Shown in pieces: positions 18,098 to 26,015 of a DNA stretch of 64,000 nt (positions are counted from its first letter, which is position 1; the number at the start of each line of letters is the position of its first letter). Source of the stretch: Bradyrhizobium ottawaense (GTDB taxonomy: Bacteria > Pseudomonadota > Alphaproteobacteria > Rhizobiales > Xanthobacteraceae). The position numbers and the translations under genes are program-made. The notes under the pieces are model-generated. The model saw only the letters and a list, made by a program, of their open reading frames with translations, was not told the DNA's origin and ran no database searches. The stretch spans positions 2,542,001 to 2,606,000 of the forward strand of contig NZ_LT629693.1 of assembly GCF_900099825.1 (NCBI RefSeq), written 5' to 3'.

Positions 18098-18367
18098 CTC
18101 GGACGTATACCGTAAGTGCGGGCGACACCCGCTTCGGGACTAAAGCCGACATGCACCCCGACGCTCTGGATGTGCAATGCAGCGCAACAATCGACGCGCG
18201 ATACGGAACAAGTGATCCGGACAACAGTTGACCAGCGAGGAAGCTGAAGTTGGCCTTTGATGGGACGCCGCTCGCCGGACGTTCGCGTTTGGCGGCGGCG
18301 CGCTTGAATCGACGCGGACTTTCAATGCGAAATCATTGAGACTTCAAGATCAGGGAAGAATACACCC

Positions 18368-18868
18368 ATGCGTGTCTCGATCCTCGCACTTTTTGTCCTC
18401 GGAATTCTCGTCAGCGCAAATGTTGCCAAAGCCGGTCCGAGTACGACCGACCGCGACCTGCAGGCATCCGCCGATCCGGCGATCTTTGCTGACGAAGCAA
18501 CTCAGGAAACCGAAGATCAGATCGGCCTCGACAAGGCAAGGCGTCGCGACGTGCAGCGCCGAATGACCCGCCTCGGCTTCGACACCAAGATCAACGGAAA
18601 GTTCGACGATCGGACCCGCGCCGTTATCGCGCGCTGGCAGGCGGCACGAGGCTATCCCAAGACCGGCTACCTCAACACGCTGCAGCATCAGGCGCTACTG
18701 ACCGAGTCCGTCTCGGTGGCGAACGCCAGCATCGTTGACAGCGACAAATCCGATGGCGACCGTCCGGCCCGTCGTCACGGCGGAGGTGGGGCTCACCACC
18801 ACCGCGGCGGTGGCGGTCCAGGTGGGCTGATTGGCGGCGTGGTGGGTGGACTGTTCGGGCGCAGGTGA
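18368..18868 (+). CDS. Secreted peptidoglycan-binding domain protein
   Basis: 166 residues. Signal peptide MRVSILALFVLGILVSANVA with cleavage after AKA; an acidic linker; then a PG_binding_1 domain near 60-105: VQRRMTRLGFDTKINGKFDD followed by RTRAVIARWQAARGYPKTGY. The C-terminal 45 residues are Gly/His-rich (RRHGGGGAHHHRGGGGPGG) and end with a glycine-zipper-like LIGGVVGGLFGRR that may sit in a membrane. It probably binds cell wall without an enzyme domain. The gene lies between two copies of the HAD 3' end, suggesting it arrived by insertion or segmental duplication. Confidence 0.82.
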   Translation: MRVSILALFVLGILVSANVAKAGPSTTDRDLQASADPAIFADEATQETEDQIGLDKARRRDVQRRMTRLGFDTKINGKFDDRTRAVIARWQAARGYPKTGYLNTLQHQALLTESVSVANASIVDSDKSDGDRPARRHGGGGAHHHRGGGGPGGLIGGVVGGLFGRR

Positions 18869-18870
18869 CC

Positions 18871-18948
18871 CCGCGCGCGAACTGCGCGGCCGTGGTGCCC
18901 GACCTCGGCGCCGTGCGCGAGATGATGCGAACGCGCTGCCGGTTCTAG
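18871..18948 (+). pseudogene. Duplicated 3' end of the HAD phosphatase gene
   Basis: Reading to TAG 18948, this stretch encodes RANCAAVVPDLGAVREMMRT then RCRF. The intact gene ends RANCAAVVPDLGAVLDMLRT then RCRLERR. The DNA matches 18015-18093 closely over about 78 bp, with scattered substitutions. No upstream part of the HAD gene is present here. The tail overlaps the TetR gene stop by a few bases. Confidence 0.8.
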
Positions 18949-19553
18949 CGCCCCCGCCTCGCCGAGGATTTCGCACGCGCCGGAAGTGCTGCCGCCGTCA
19001 ATGATCGCGCGGCCTCGCCGGCGGTTTCCATGTAGCTGGGATCACGGTGCAGCAGGACGACGGCGAAGGAGCCGTCGAGCAGCAGCAGGATCTGGCGCGA
19101 CAGTTTTGACGCCTCGGCAATTCCGGCCGCCGAGAACGTCGCGCGCAGCCACTCCTCGAACTTCTTCTTGTGGGCGGCGCCGATCCTGATCGCGGGATGT
19201 CCGGGCAGGTTGGCGAGTTCGGCCGAGGTGCGCAGGAAGCCGCAGCCCTTCCATTTCGGATGCCGCGCCGCGCGGGCCAGGTTGCGAAAGATTCGCTCGA
19301 CCTGGGCCGGCAACCCATCGTCCTTCTCGGCGAACCATTGCTTGAACAATGCGAGATTGGGCTGATCGCGGCCGGCGAGATAGGCCGCCACCAGATCGTC
19401 CTTGCTCCTGAAATGATAATACAGCGTGCGCTTGGTGATGCCGGCCTTCGCCGCCACCGCGTTGACGCTGACGCCCCTGATGCCGTCATTATAGAACAGC
19501 GCACTCGCCGCCGAGATGATGCGCTCGCGTGTCGGAATTGCCGATCGTGCCAT
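18945..19553 (-). CDS. TetR family transcriptional regulator
   Basis: 202 residues. N-terminal helix-turn-helix: TRERIISAASALFYNDGIRG and VSVNAVAAKAGITKRTLYYH then FRSKDDLVAAYL. The C-terminal ligand domain has no recognised subgroup signature. It is divergent from an enoyl-CoA hydratase gene with 85 bp between the starts, and that gap holds an inverted repeat of TetR-operator type (19563-19584). It probably represses itself and the hydratase gene; an acyl-CoA or related ligand is a guess from context. Confidence 0.9.
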   Translation of the reverse strand: MARSAIPTRERIISAASALFYNDGIRGVSVNAVAAKAGITKRTLYYHFRSKDDLVAAYLAGRDQPNLALFKQWFAEKDDGLPAQVERIFRNLARAARHPKWKGCGFLRTSAELANLPGHPAIRIGAAHKKKFEEWLRATFSAAGIAEASKLSRQILLLLDGSFAVVLLHRDPSYMETAGEAARSLTAAALPARAKSSARRGR

Positions 19554-19562
19554 GACCGTGAT

Positions 19563-19584
19563 GTATACTAACCAGTGAATATAC
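19563..19584. promoter_or_regulatory. Probable TetR operator
   Basis: GTATACT and AATATAC form an imperfect inverted repeat (6 of 7) around AACCAGTG. The sequence TATACTAACCAGT resembles operators of several TetR-family repressors. It is 10 bp upstream of the tetR start codon and about 55 bp upstream of the hydratase start. Confidence 0.6.
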
Positions 19585-19638
19585 TCAATCCGGGCCCGCT
19601 CCTATGCTGCGCGCACCGCTGCACCGGAGACGACCCGA

Positions 19639-20430
19639 ATGTCCGACACCATATTGCTCGAAATCAAGGACGGGATTGCGCTGATCACGCTCAACCGGCC
19701 AGACAAGCTCAACGCACTCAATTACGAACTGATCGACCGCCTGATGGCCGCGGTGGATCAGATCGAAGTCGAAACCAGTGCGCGCGTCGTGGTGCTCACG
19801 GGCGCCGGCGAACGCGCGTTTTCCGCCGGCGCCGACATCCACGAATTTTCCGGTAGTGTTCGCGAGGGCGCCACTATCGCGGTGCGCGACTTCGTCCGAC
19901 GCGGACAGGCCATGACCGCACGGCTGGAAGCGTTCAAAAAGCCGGTCATTGCCGCGGTCAACGGACTGGCGTTCGGCGGCGGCTGCGAGATCACCGAAGC
20001 CGTCCATCTCGCCATCGCCAGCGAGCGCGCCTCCTTTGCCAAGCCCGAAATCAATCTCGGCATGCCGCCGACGTTCGGCGGCACCCAGCGGCTGCCGCGG
20101 CTGGCCGGGCGCAAACGCGCGCTGGAAATGTTGTTGACCGGCGCCCCCTTCTCGCCGGCCCGTGCGCTCGAAATCGGACTCGTCAACAGAGTGGTGCCGC
20201 ACGAGGAATTATTGCCGGCGGCGCGCGAACTCGCCGGACGCATCATGCGGCACTCGCCGCTTGCGGTCGGCAGCATCCTCACCGCGGTGACCCGCGGATT
20301 GAACATGGCCATCGGCGAAGGCCTGCAGGCCGAAAGCGAGCAGTTCGCCGCGATGGTGCCGACCGGCGACCTCACCGAGGGCCTCGCCGCGTGGCGAGAG
20401 CGACGGTCGCCGAACTATACCGGCCGCTGA
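19639..20430 (+). CDS. Enoyl-CoA hydratase/isomerase (crotonase family)
   Basis: 263 residues. The oxyanion-hole motifs are present: AFSAGADIHEF and AAVNGLAFGGGCEI. Both catalytic glutamates of true hydratases appear conserved, one in KPEINLGMPP and one in KRALEMLLTG, so hydration of a trans-2-enoyl-CoA in beta-oxidation is the likely reaction. It is a single gene with a divergent TetR regulator. The chain-length range and pathway cannot be told from the sequence. Confidence 0.92.
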   Translation: MSDTILLEIKDGIALITLNRPDKLNALNYELIDRLMAAVDQIEVETSARVVVLTGAGERAFSAGADIHEFSGSVREGATIAVRDFVRRGQAMTARLEAFKKPVIAAVNGLAFGGGCEITEAVHLAIASERASFAKPEINLGMPPTFGGTQRLPRLAGRKRALEMLLTGAPFSPARALEIGLVNRVVPHEELLPAARELAGRIMRHSPLAVGSILTAVTRGLNMAIGEGLQAESEQFAAMVPTGDLTEGLAAWRERRSPNYTGR

Positions 20431-20576
20431 CGCCGGCATTCGCTCAAAGTTTAGCTGAAAACTTAGCGATGCGTTTGTGATCGCATGAACGTCATGGGCG
20501 GACGGAAACCGGCAATGGCCGGTCCGTTAACAGGTTGCATTTAAACTGCAGAAGCATCCTGGGATGAGTCGGGTCG

Positions 20577-21179
20577 ATGAAACGAATCTACCCCTATGTG
20601 GCCATGGCTTTCGTGGCCTCGTTTGCCGGCGTATCATGGGCCGCGCGCGGCTTCCCCGTCGGCATCGGCGCGTGGCAGACGGTATTCGCCACCGGCGATC
20701 ACGGTGTCAGGGATGACCAGGACAAGAAGCGGGAGAACGAGCGTATCATGCGCTCGCTCGATACGATCAAGAACGAAGCACTGCAGGCCGCGACCGGATT
20801 TGCGCTGTCGCCGTGCGACAGCACCATGAAGCAAAATCTCGTCGAGGCGCTGACGGCCTATGTCCATGCCTGGCAGATCAAGCTGGACTGTCCGAGGCTC
20901 GCGAACATGCCGATCGTGTGCAGCCAGGAAAAGCTGAAGGCCGCAGTCGCCACCTTTTCGACGCCGCTCGACCAGCGCGTCACGGACGCTGTCGCGCAGG
21001 CATTCGACCAGCCCGGCATCACAATCGCGGACTTTCCGGAGTCAATTCGCTACGACATGCTGCGGTTCGGCGGCCCCGCCCTCCGGCCGGGATATCTGCC
21101 GGCCTGCCAGACCCAGGCACCTGTTTACAGAACCACTCGAGCGTCCAGGCCCGCGCAGACGCCAACAGCCAATCGCTGA
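20577..21179 (+). CDS. Hypothetical exported protein
   Basis: 200 residues, no family recognised. N-terminal signal or anchor: MKRIYPYVAMAFVASFAGVS followed by WAARG. The mature part has an RDDQDKKRENERIMRSLDTI helix, four cysteines (SPCDST, LDCPRL, VCSQEK, PACQTQ) that could form two disulfides in the periplasm, and a Pro/Thr-rich tail. The ATG at 20577 is chosen for the signal; a hairpin (ACCGGC, AATG, GCCGGT) lies 55 bp upstream at 20508-20523. Confidence 0.7.
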   Translation: MKRIYPYVAMAFVASFAGVSWAARGFPVGIGAWQTVFATGDHGVRDDQDKKRENERIMRSLDTIKNEALQAATGFALSPCDSTMKQNLVEALTAYVHAWQIKLDCPRLANMPIVCSQEKLKAAVATFSTPLDQRVTDAVAQAFDQPGITIADFPESIRYDMLRFGGPALRPGYLPACQTQAPVYRTTRASRPAQTPTANR

Positions 21180-21202
21180 CGGTGCGCCGGCTGAACGCCT
21201 GC

Positions 21203-21898
21203 TTATGCCGGATAGCCCGGCGACTTCCGCGCCATCCCGTCGAACGCATCGAACAGCCGCTCGCGCCAGGCGTGGACCGGATCGTCTTCGGCCAGCAGTC
21301 TGAATGGCGACACCACGCGCGCCCACTGGAACGGCCCGAACACGATATAGTCGGCGTAGTTCGGCGCGGCGCCGCCGAGAAACGTTTGCGTCTTCAAGGT
21401 CAGCCGCAGCGGGTCGAGCGATTTGCGAAAGCCTTCGACCGCCTTGTCGCGGCCCGCCATGATTTCTTCCAGCGGCCTGCCGAAGCGCGCTTCGCGGCTT
21501 TTGCGGAAATAGGCCGCGTCGACCGGCTTCAGATTCAGCGGAATATCGGCAATGATCAGCGGAAAGATGCCGCCAACGATGCTCAGATCGCCCCACCAGT
21601 TCAGCATCCGCGCGATGGCGCGGCCGCCCTCACCGCCAAACAGCGACGGCCGGTCCGGATAGCTGTCTTCCAGATAATTCGCGATCGCCCAGGAATCGAC
21701 CACCGACGTTTCGCCGTCGAGCAGCACCGGCACCTTGTCGGACTTGTGCGGCGCGATCGCTTCCTTCTCGGTAAAACACCACGGTATCGTTTCCGCCGAC
21801 AGCCCCTTATGCGCCAGCGCCATCCGCGTCCGCCAGCAGAACGGGCTGAACGGGCGGCCGGCGTCTGATCCAACGAGTTCGAAGAGTTTGAGTGACAT
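21203..21898 (-). CDS. Glutathione S-transferase family protein
   Basis: 231 residues. N-terminal domain LKLFELVGSDAGRPFSPFCW then RTRMALAHKGL with a CxxC-free FSPFCW active-site region, VPVLLDGETSVVDSWAIANY for glutathione contact, and an all-helical C-terminal domain (TFLGGAAPNYADYIVFGPFQ). The SPFC pattern resembles the beta-etherase/maleylacetoacetate-isomerase-like GSTs. ATG 21898 starts the domain directly. The next GST gene (22042) is upstream on the same strand, 143 bp away. Confidence 0.9.
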   Translation of the reverse strand: MSLKLFELVGSDAGRPFSPFCWRTRMALAHKGLSAETIPWCFTEKEAIAPHKSDKVPVLLDGETSVVDSWAIANYLEDSYPDRPSLFGGEGGRAIARMLNWWGDLSIVGGIFPLIIADIPLNLKPVDAAYFRKSREARFGRPLEEIMAGRDKAVEGFRKSLDPLRLTLKTQTFLGGAAPNYADYIVFGPFQWARVVSPFRLLAEDDPVHAWRERLFDAFDGMARKSPGYPA

Positions 21899-22003
21899 GG
21901 AGTTGCCCCGCACTTGTCCGTCATTGCTGGGCACAGTAGTCTGCTTTGCGCAGACTACGTAAACTTGTCTGCGCTCCCGGCAATCCATCTTTTCGAGAAG
22001 ATG

Positions 22004-22027
22004 GATACGCGGGTCAAGCCCGCGTAT
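22004..22027. repeat. Short palindrome ATACGCGGG / CCCGCGTAT
   Basis: ATACGCGGG, TCAAG, CCCGCGTAT form a 9-bp stem between the two GST genes. A related sequence (CCGCGGGCTTGACCCGCG) occurs near 35333-35350, so this is probably another dispersed repeat. Confidence 0.6.
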
Positions 22028-22041
22028 GACGCGCTAGCGCG

Positions 22042-22749
22042 TCACTTCACCACCGCTGCGGTTTGCCCGAACAGCAGCTTGCGCTCTTCCTCGGTGCGGA
22101 TCGCGGGCTGGCCGAAATTCGGGTTGACCTCTTTCGCCTTGGCATAGGCGCGCTCCGTCGCAGGGCGGGCGCCGATGGTTTCCATCCAGCGCTTGAGATG
22201 CGGGAAGTCGTCGATGTTCTGGCCCTGGTTCTTGTAGGGAACGATCCAGGGATAGCTCGCCATATCAGCGATCGAATAATCGCCGGCGATGAATTCGCGG
22301 TCGGCGAGCCGCTTGTTGAGCACGCCATAGAGCCGGTTGGTCTCATTGACATAGCGGTCGATGGCGTAAGGCAGCTTTTCCACGGCGTAATTGCGGAAGT
22401 GGTGGTTCTGCCCGGCCATCGGGCCGAGCCCGCCCATCTGCCAGAACGTCCACTGGATCGCGTCGTAGCGGCCGTAGAGGTCGGCGGGGAGGAATTTTCC
22501 GGTCTTCTCCGCTAGGTACAGCAGCATCGCCCCGGACTCGAAGATCGAGATCGGTTTGCCGCCGCCCTTCGGCGCGTGATCGACCATCGCCGGGATCCGG
22601 TTGTTCGGCGCGATCGCCAGAAACTCCGGCTTGAACTGATCGCCCTTGCCGATGACGACCGGGAAAATCTTGTACTCCAGGCCGGCCTCTTCGAGGAAGA
22701 TCGTTATCTTGTGGCCGTTCGGCGTGGACCAGTAATGGAGATCAATCAT
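22042..22749 (-). CDS. Glutathione S-transferase, YfcG/YghU (nu-class) type
   Basis: 235 residues. MIDLHYWSTPNGHKITIFLE has the STPNGHK motif typical of YfcG/YghU disulfide-bond reductases, where a Thr/Asn pair rather than Cys or Tyr binds glutathione. Also present: PNNRIPAMVD, FESGAMLLYLAEKTGKFLP, WQMGGLGPMAGQNHHF and YSIADMASYPWI. These enzymes reduce small disulfides such as 2-hydroxyethyl disulfide with two glutathiones. ATG 22749 is the domain start; the frame extends upstream without GST sequence. Confidence 0.92.
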   Translation of the reverse strand: MIDLHYWSTPNGHKITIFLEEAGLEYKIFPVVIGKGDQFKPEFLAIAPNNRIPAMVDHAPKGGGKPISIFESGAMLLYLAEKTGKFLPADLYGRYDAIQWTFWQMGGLGPMAGQNHHFRNYAVEKLPYAIDRYVNETNRLYGVLNKRLADREFIAGDYSIADMASYPWIVPYKNQGQNIDDFPHLKRWMETIGARPATERAYAKAKEVNPNFGQPAIRTEEERKLLFGQTAAVVK

Positions 22750-22971
22750 CGGCGTTGCTGTCCCTGTGCGCATCTCGAAAAGGATGCGGATGCATGGATT
22801 TGAGCGGGATCGGCATCCCCTGTCAATGCCGCCGCCACGGTCGCGCGCGAATGTGATGAGAAGTTTGGTGTGCCGGCTTGTTGAGCGGACGCGCGATTGC
22901 ACATAAGCTCGCCGCGGCAGCTTGCCGTGACACTTGGCGAATTTCACGACACATCATTTGGAGGATATCCG

Positions 22972-24087
22972 ATGACCGAGAACCTCGCCCGCCGCGATTT
23001 TCTGAAAGCGTCCGCCGCCTTCGCCGGCATCGCAGCCACCAGCGCATTTTCCTGCGTCGAGATCGCAAGCGCCGCACCGATCGCGGTCCCGACGGTGGAC
23101 AAATTGTCGATCAAGGTGCTGGTCGATTCCAGCTTCGACCAGTTCTTCCGCCCCAAGCAGGCCAGCGGCGTCGCGATCACGCCGGCGCCAAGGGGCGCCG
23201 ATTTCCGCAAGCCGCTGCACAGCGAATGGGGCCTGTCGCTGTGGCTGGAGTCGGAGGCCGCGGGCAGCCAGCGCACGCTGATGCTGGACTACGGCTATAC
23301 GCCCGAGGTTCTGATCAACAACATGGAGCTGGTCGGGGTCGATCCATCCAAGATCGACGCGCTGATCGTCAGCCACGGGCATTACGATCATTTCGGCGGC
23401 CTGCTCGGCTTCCTCGACAAGTTCCGCGACAAGCTTCCGGCCGACGTCAAACTCTATGCCGGCGGCGAGGACAATTTCTGCCATCGCGTCAACGCCACGC
23501 CGACCAAAGGCCAGTTTACCGACTTCGGCGCGCTCGACCGCCGCCAGCTCGCCTCGCAGAAGGTCACGACCGTCTTGTGCGAAACGCCGACGGTCATCGC
23601 GGGGCACGCTTTCACGACCGGCAAGATCACCCGCCGCAGCATTGAACGCGTGCTGCCGCAGACCTGGGTCGAGTTTGGCATCAAGGACGGCCTCGGCTGC
23701 AACATCGGTCACTATTTGCCGGCCGAGATGGAAGGCAAGATCGTGCCCGACGAGCACATCCACGAGCATGCGACCTGCTTCAACGTGCGCGATATGGGCC
23801 TCGTGGTGATCTCCTCCTGCGGCCATGTCGGCATCGTCAATTCGGTCAAGCAGGCGCAGGAAGTCTCCGGCATCCAGAAGATTCACGCCATCGTCGGCGG
23901 CTTTCATCTCGGACCCGCGCCGGCGGACTATCTCAAGCAGGTCGTTACCGAGATCAAGGCGCTGGAGCCCGATGTGCTGATCCCGATGCATTGCAGCGGG
24001 CTGAATTTCGTCCAGGAGGCGACCGCGCAGATGGGCGACAAGGTGCTCGTGACCACCACCGGCAGCCGCCTCACCTTCGGAATATGA
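22972..24087 (+). CDS. Tat-exported metallo-beta-lactamase-fold hydrolase (DHPS-like)
   Basis: 371 residues. Twin-arginine signal ARRDFLKASAAFAGIAATSA. The metal motif HGHYDHFGG (135-143) lacks the first His-x-His-x-Asp spacing of B-type lactamases but matches the DHPS-like MBL group (named after the archaeal dihydropterin ribofuranosylaminobenzene phosphate synthase). The later SSCGHVGIVNSV and GGFHLGP motifs fit that group. Substrate unknown. ATG 22972 follows GGAGGAT. The stop overlaps the Sco1-like gene start by 4 nt (ATGA), so both exported proteins are made together. Confidence 0.85.
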   Translation: MTENLARRDFLKASAAFAGIAATSAFSCVEIASAAPIAVPTVDKLSIKVLVDSSFDQFFRPKQASGVAITPAPRGADFRKPLHSEWGLSLWLESEAAGSQRTLMLDYGYTPEVLINNMELVGVDPSKIDALIVSHGHYDHFGGLLGFLDKFRDKLPADVKLYAGGEDNFCHRVNATPTKGQFTDFGALDRRQLASQKVTTVLCETPTVIAGHAFTTGKITRRSIERVLPQTWVEFGIKDGLGCNIGHYLPAEMEGKIVPDEHIHEHATCFNVRDMGLVVISSCGHVGIVNSVKQAQEVSGIQKIHAIVGGFHLGPAPADYLKQVVTEIKALEPDVLIPMHCSGLNFVQEATAQMGDKVLVTTTGSRLTFGI

Positions 24088-24737
24088 GCTTTGGCCGTGA
24101 TCTGATCTTCGGGCATGTGATCTGCCGCGCCGCCTGCCGGATCGGCATCGGCCTGTGGCTGATGTTGATGCCGGCCGTCGCCGCCGACGCGCCGGCGCGC
24201 TCGGCGGCGGAGATCATGGACATCCTGATGTGGAACAGGGAGCCGGTCGGCGGCCCCTTCGAACTCACCGACCACACCGGCAAGCCTCGCACCAACAGCG
24301 ACTTTCGCGGTAAATTGATGCTGGTCTATTTCGGCTTCACCTATTGTCCCGATGTCTGCCCGGCCGACCTGCAGGCGATCGGCCTGGCGCTCGACAAACT
24401 CGGCGCCGAGGCTGACAGCGTGCAGCCGCTGTTCATCACCGTCGATCCCGAGCGCGACACCGCGCAGCATCTCGCCGAATATGTGCCGATGTTTCATCCG
24501 CGCCTGATTGGCCTCACCGGCAGCGCCGAGGCGATCCGCAAGGCCGCCGACGCCTACAAGGTCTATTACGCCCGGGTCGAGGCCAGCAAAGATCCGGCCG
24601 ACTACACCGTCGATCACACCGCCTACATCTATCTGATGGACCGCGACGGAAACTATCTAGGCTTCTTCCCGCCGGGCACCTCGGCCGACCGCATGGTGGA
24701 AATCATCCGGCCGCGCCTCACCGAACCGGCGCGGTAG
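24084..24737 (+). CDS. SCO1/SenC family copper chaperone-like protein
   Basis: 217 residues. N-terminal hydrophobic segment (CRAACRIGIGLWLMLMPAVA), then a thioredoxin-like domain with the copper-binding CxxxC in FTYCPDVCPAD and the distal His in VDHTAYIYL. Such proteins deliver copper to cytochrome c oxidase or reduce its Cu site, at the periplasmic face. It is translated directly after the MBL-fold gene (ATGA overlap), an unusual partner for Sco. Its 3' end overlaps the convergent gene at 24718 by 20 bp. Confidence 0.9.
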   Translation: MSFGRDLIFGHVICRAACRIGIGLWLMLMPAVAADAPARSAAEIMDILMWNREPVGGPFELTDHTGKPRTNSDFRGKLMLVYFGFTYCPDVCPADLQAIGLALDKLGAEADSVQPLFITVDPERDTAQHLAEYVPMFHPRLIGLTGSAEAIRKAADAYKVYYARVEASKDPADYTVDHTAYIYLMDRDGNYLGFFPPGTSADRMVEIIRPRLTEPAR

Positions 24738-24978
24738 GATCCCGTTGCATGAAGCGGCCGTGCTCGCGCAGGAATTTTTCACCGCCCTCGGTAATGGCGA
24801 CCCGCAGTCCTTCCACGGTCGGCCGGCGCGCGACATAGCCGCGGTCGATGGCGTCCTCCCAGATCGTCAGCCTTGGACAGGAAGTTCGCCAGGTCTCGAT
24901 TACTTCTGAATAGAGCCTGGGCTCGCGCGCCACCCATTCGACGAGATCCAGCACCAGCGGGTCTGATGGATCGGTCAT
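24718..24978 (-). CDS. Conserved small hypothetical protein, 86 residues
   Basis: 86 residues, soluble and probably helical, with DPLVLDLVEWVAREPRLYSE, RLTIWEDAIDRGYV and EGLRVAITEGGEKFLREHG. The second half looks like a winged-helix remnant (a similar helix-strand pattern), which is only a suggestion. ATG 24978 follows GGAGAG. It lies 21 bp downstream of the TauE/SafE gene on the same strand and may be cotranscribed with it. Confidence 0.72.
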   Translation of the reverse strand: MTDPSDPLVLDLVEWVAREPRLYSEVIETWRTSCPRLTIWEDAIDRGYVARRPTVEGLRVAITEGGEKFLREHGRFMQRDPTAPVR

Positions 24979-24999
24979 CGGACGTTCTCCTCTCCTGTA

Positions 25000-25761
25000 T
25001 CAAAAGGCAAAGGCGCTCGAACGCGACAGCAGCAGCCAGCTTCCATAGAGAATGTAATAGCCGGCGACGGTGGTGATCAGCCGCCCGGCCCAGGTGCGAA
25101 ACTGCTGGTCGCTCATGGCTTCCAGGATGCGCCGCGCCAGCGTGGTGCCGAGCATCGAGGCCGCGATCGCCACCGCCGCCAATACTGGATCGAGCGTGGC
25201 GGCCTGGTCGATGATGCCGCCGAAGTAGATCAGCTTGGTGAAATGGCTGGCAACCTGGCAGGTCGCCTTGGTCGCGACGATCTCGCGGCGGCCCAAATTG
25301 CCGCCGAGAAAGAACGTGTCCATCAGCGGGCCGGACACCCCGGTCATCAGCATCAGCCCCATGCAGACGGTGCCGTAGAAGGTACCCTGCCAGATGCTGT
25401 CCGGATTGGGTTTGATGTCCTTCGGCATCAGCCGCGCCATGAATGGGGTGACGCCGAGCAACAGCAGCGCGATCGGCTTGTCCGGCACATAGCGGGTGAG
25501 CGACCACAGGCCGAGCGCGAGCGCGCAGCCGATCAGGTAGACCGAGACCGGCCGCCAGCGGATATGCGCGCGCCACAGGAAGGCGCGCCAGCCGTTCGAC
25601 GCCATCTGCGTGATCGCGTGCAGCACCATCGCAGCCGGCAGCGGCATGAAGGTCAGGAGCACGCCGATCAGGATCATGCCGCCGGCCATGCCGAACAGGC
25701 CCGACAGGAACGCGGTCGCGACCATCAGCAAGCCCAGTGCGGCGATCAGAAGCGGCGTCAT
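25000..25761 (-). CDS. TauE/SafE family membrane transporter
   Basis: 253 residues with about eight transmembrane helices. The first repeat opens with GLFGMAGGMILIGVLLTFMP and the second with KATCQVASHFTKLIYFGGII, the two-fold pattern of TauE/SafE anion exporters (sulfite, sulfoacetate, other sulfonates). The exact substrate is not predictable. It is followed by the 86-residue gene at 24718. No sulfonate-degradation gene is nearby. Confidence 0.88.
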   Translation of the reverse strand: MTPLLIAALGLLMVATAFLSGLFGMAGGMILIGVLLTFMPLPAAMVLHAITQMASNGWRAFLWRAHIRWRPVSVYLIGCALALGLWSLTRYVPDKPIALLLLGVTPFMARLMPKDIKPNPDSIWQGTFYGTVCMGLMLMTGVSGPLMDTFFLGGNLGRREIVATKATCQVASHFTKLIYFGGIIDQAATLDPVLAAVAIAASMLGTTLARRILEAMSDQQFRTWAGRLITTVAGYYILYGSWLLLSRSSAFAF

Positions 25762-25845
25762 TGGATTCCCCCTATCTCCTTTTTGCCGCGCTTGGACCGG
25801 GGGCGCAAACTGAGTTATCTTGCCCTGGCATCAGTTTTCCTGAGG

Positions 25846-25925
25846 CTAGTGGAGCGTATTTGACATTCGCCCGCCACCTCGCCGCAGGACCTCGATGCGA
25901 ATGTCAAATCCAGAGGCTCCACTAG
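25846..25925. repeat. Large nested inverted repeat 1 upstream of LysR gene
   Basis: Outer arms CTAGTGGAGC (25846-25855) and GCTCCACTAG (25916-25925) and inner arms TTTGACATTCGC (25859-25870) and GCGAATGTCAAA (25897-25908) are all perfect. The loop is 26 nt. Confidence 0.92.
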
Positions 25926-25937
25926 ATTCTTTATTTT

Positions 25938-26014
25938 CTAATGGTCCTTTGCTTCCAGCATTCGCAAAAGAATGCGGTGCTGAAAGAGTGCGAATGCTGG
26001 AATCGGACCATTAG
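25938..26014. repeat. Large nested inverted repeat 2, ending at the LysR start codon
   Basis: Outer arms CTAATGGTCC (25938-25947) and GGACCATTAG (26005-26014); inner arms TTCCAGCATTCGCA (25953-25966) and TGCGAATGCTGGAA (25989-26002). All arms are perfect. The structure ends one base before ATG 26016. Confidence 0.92.
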
Positions 26015-26015
26015 T

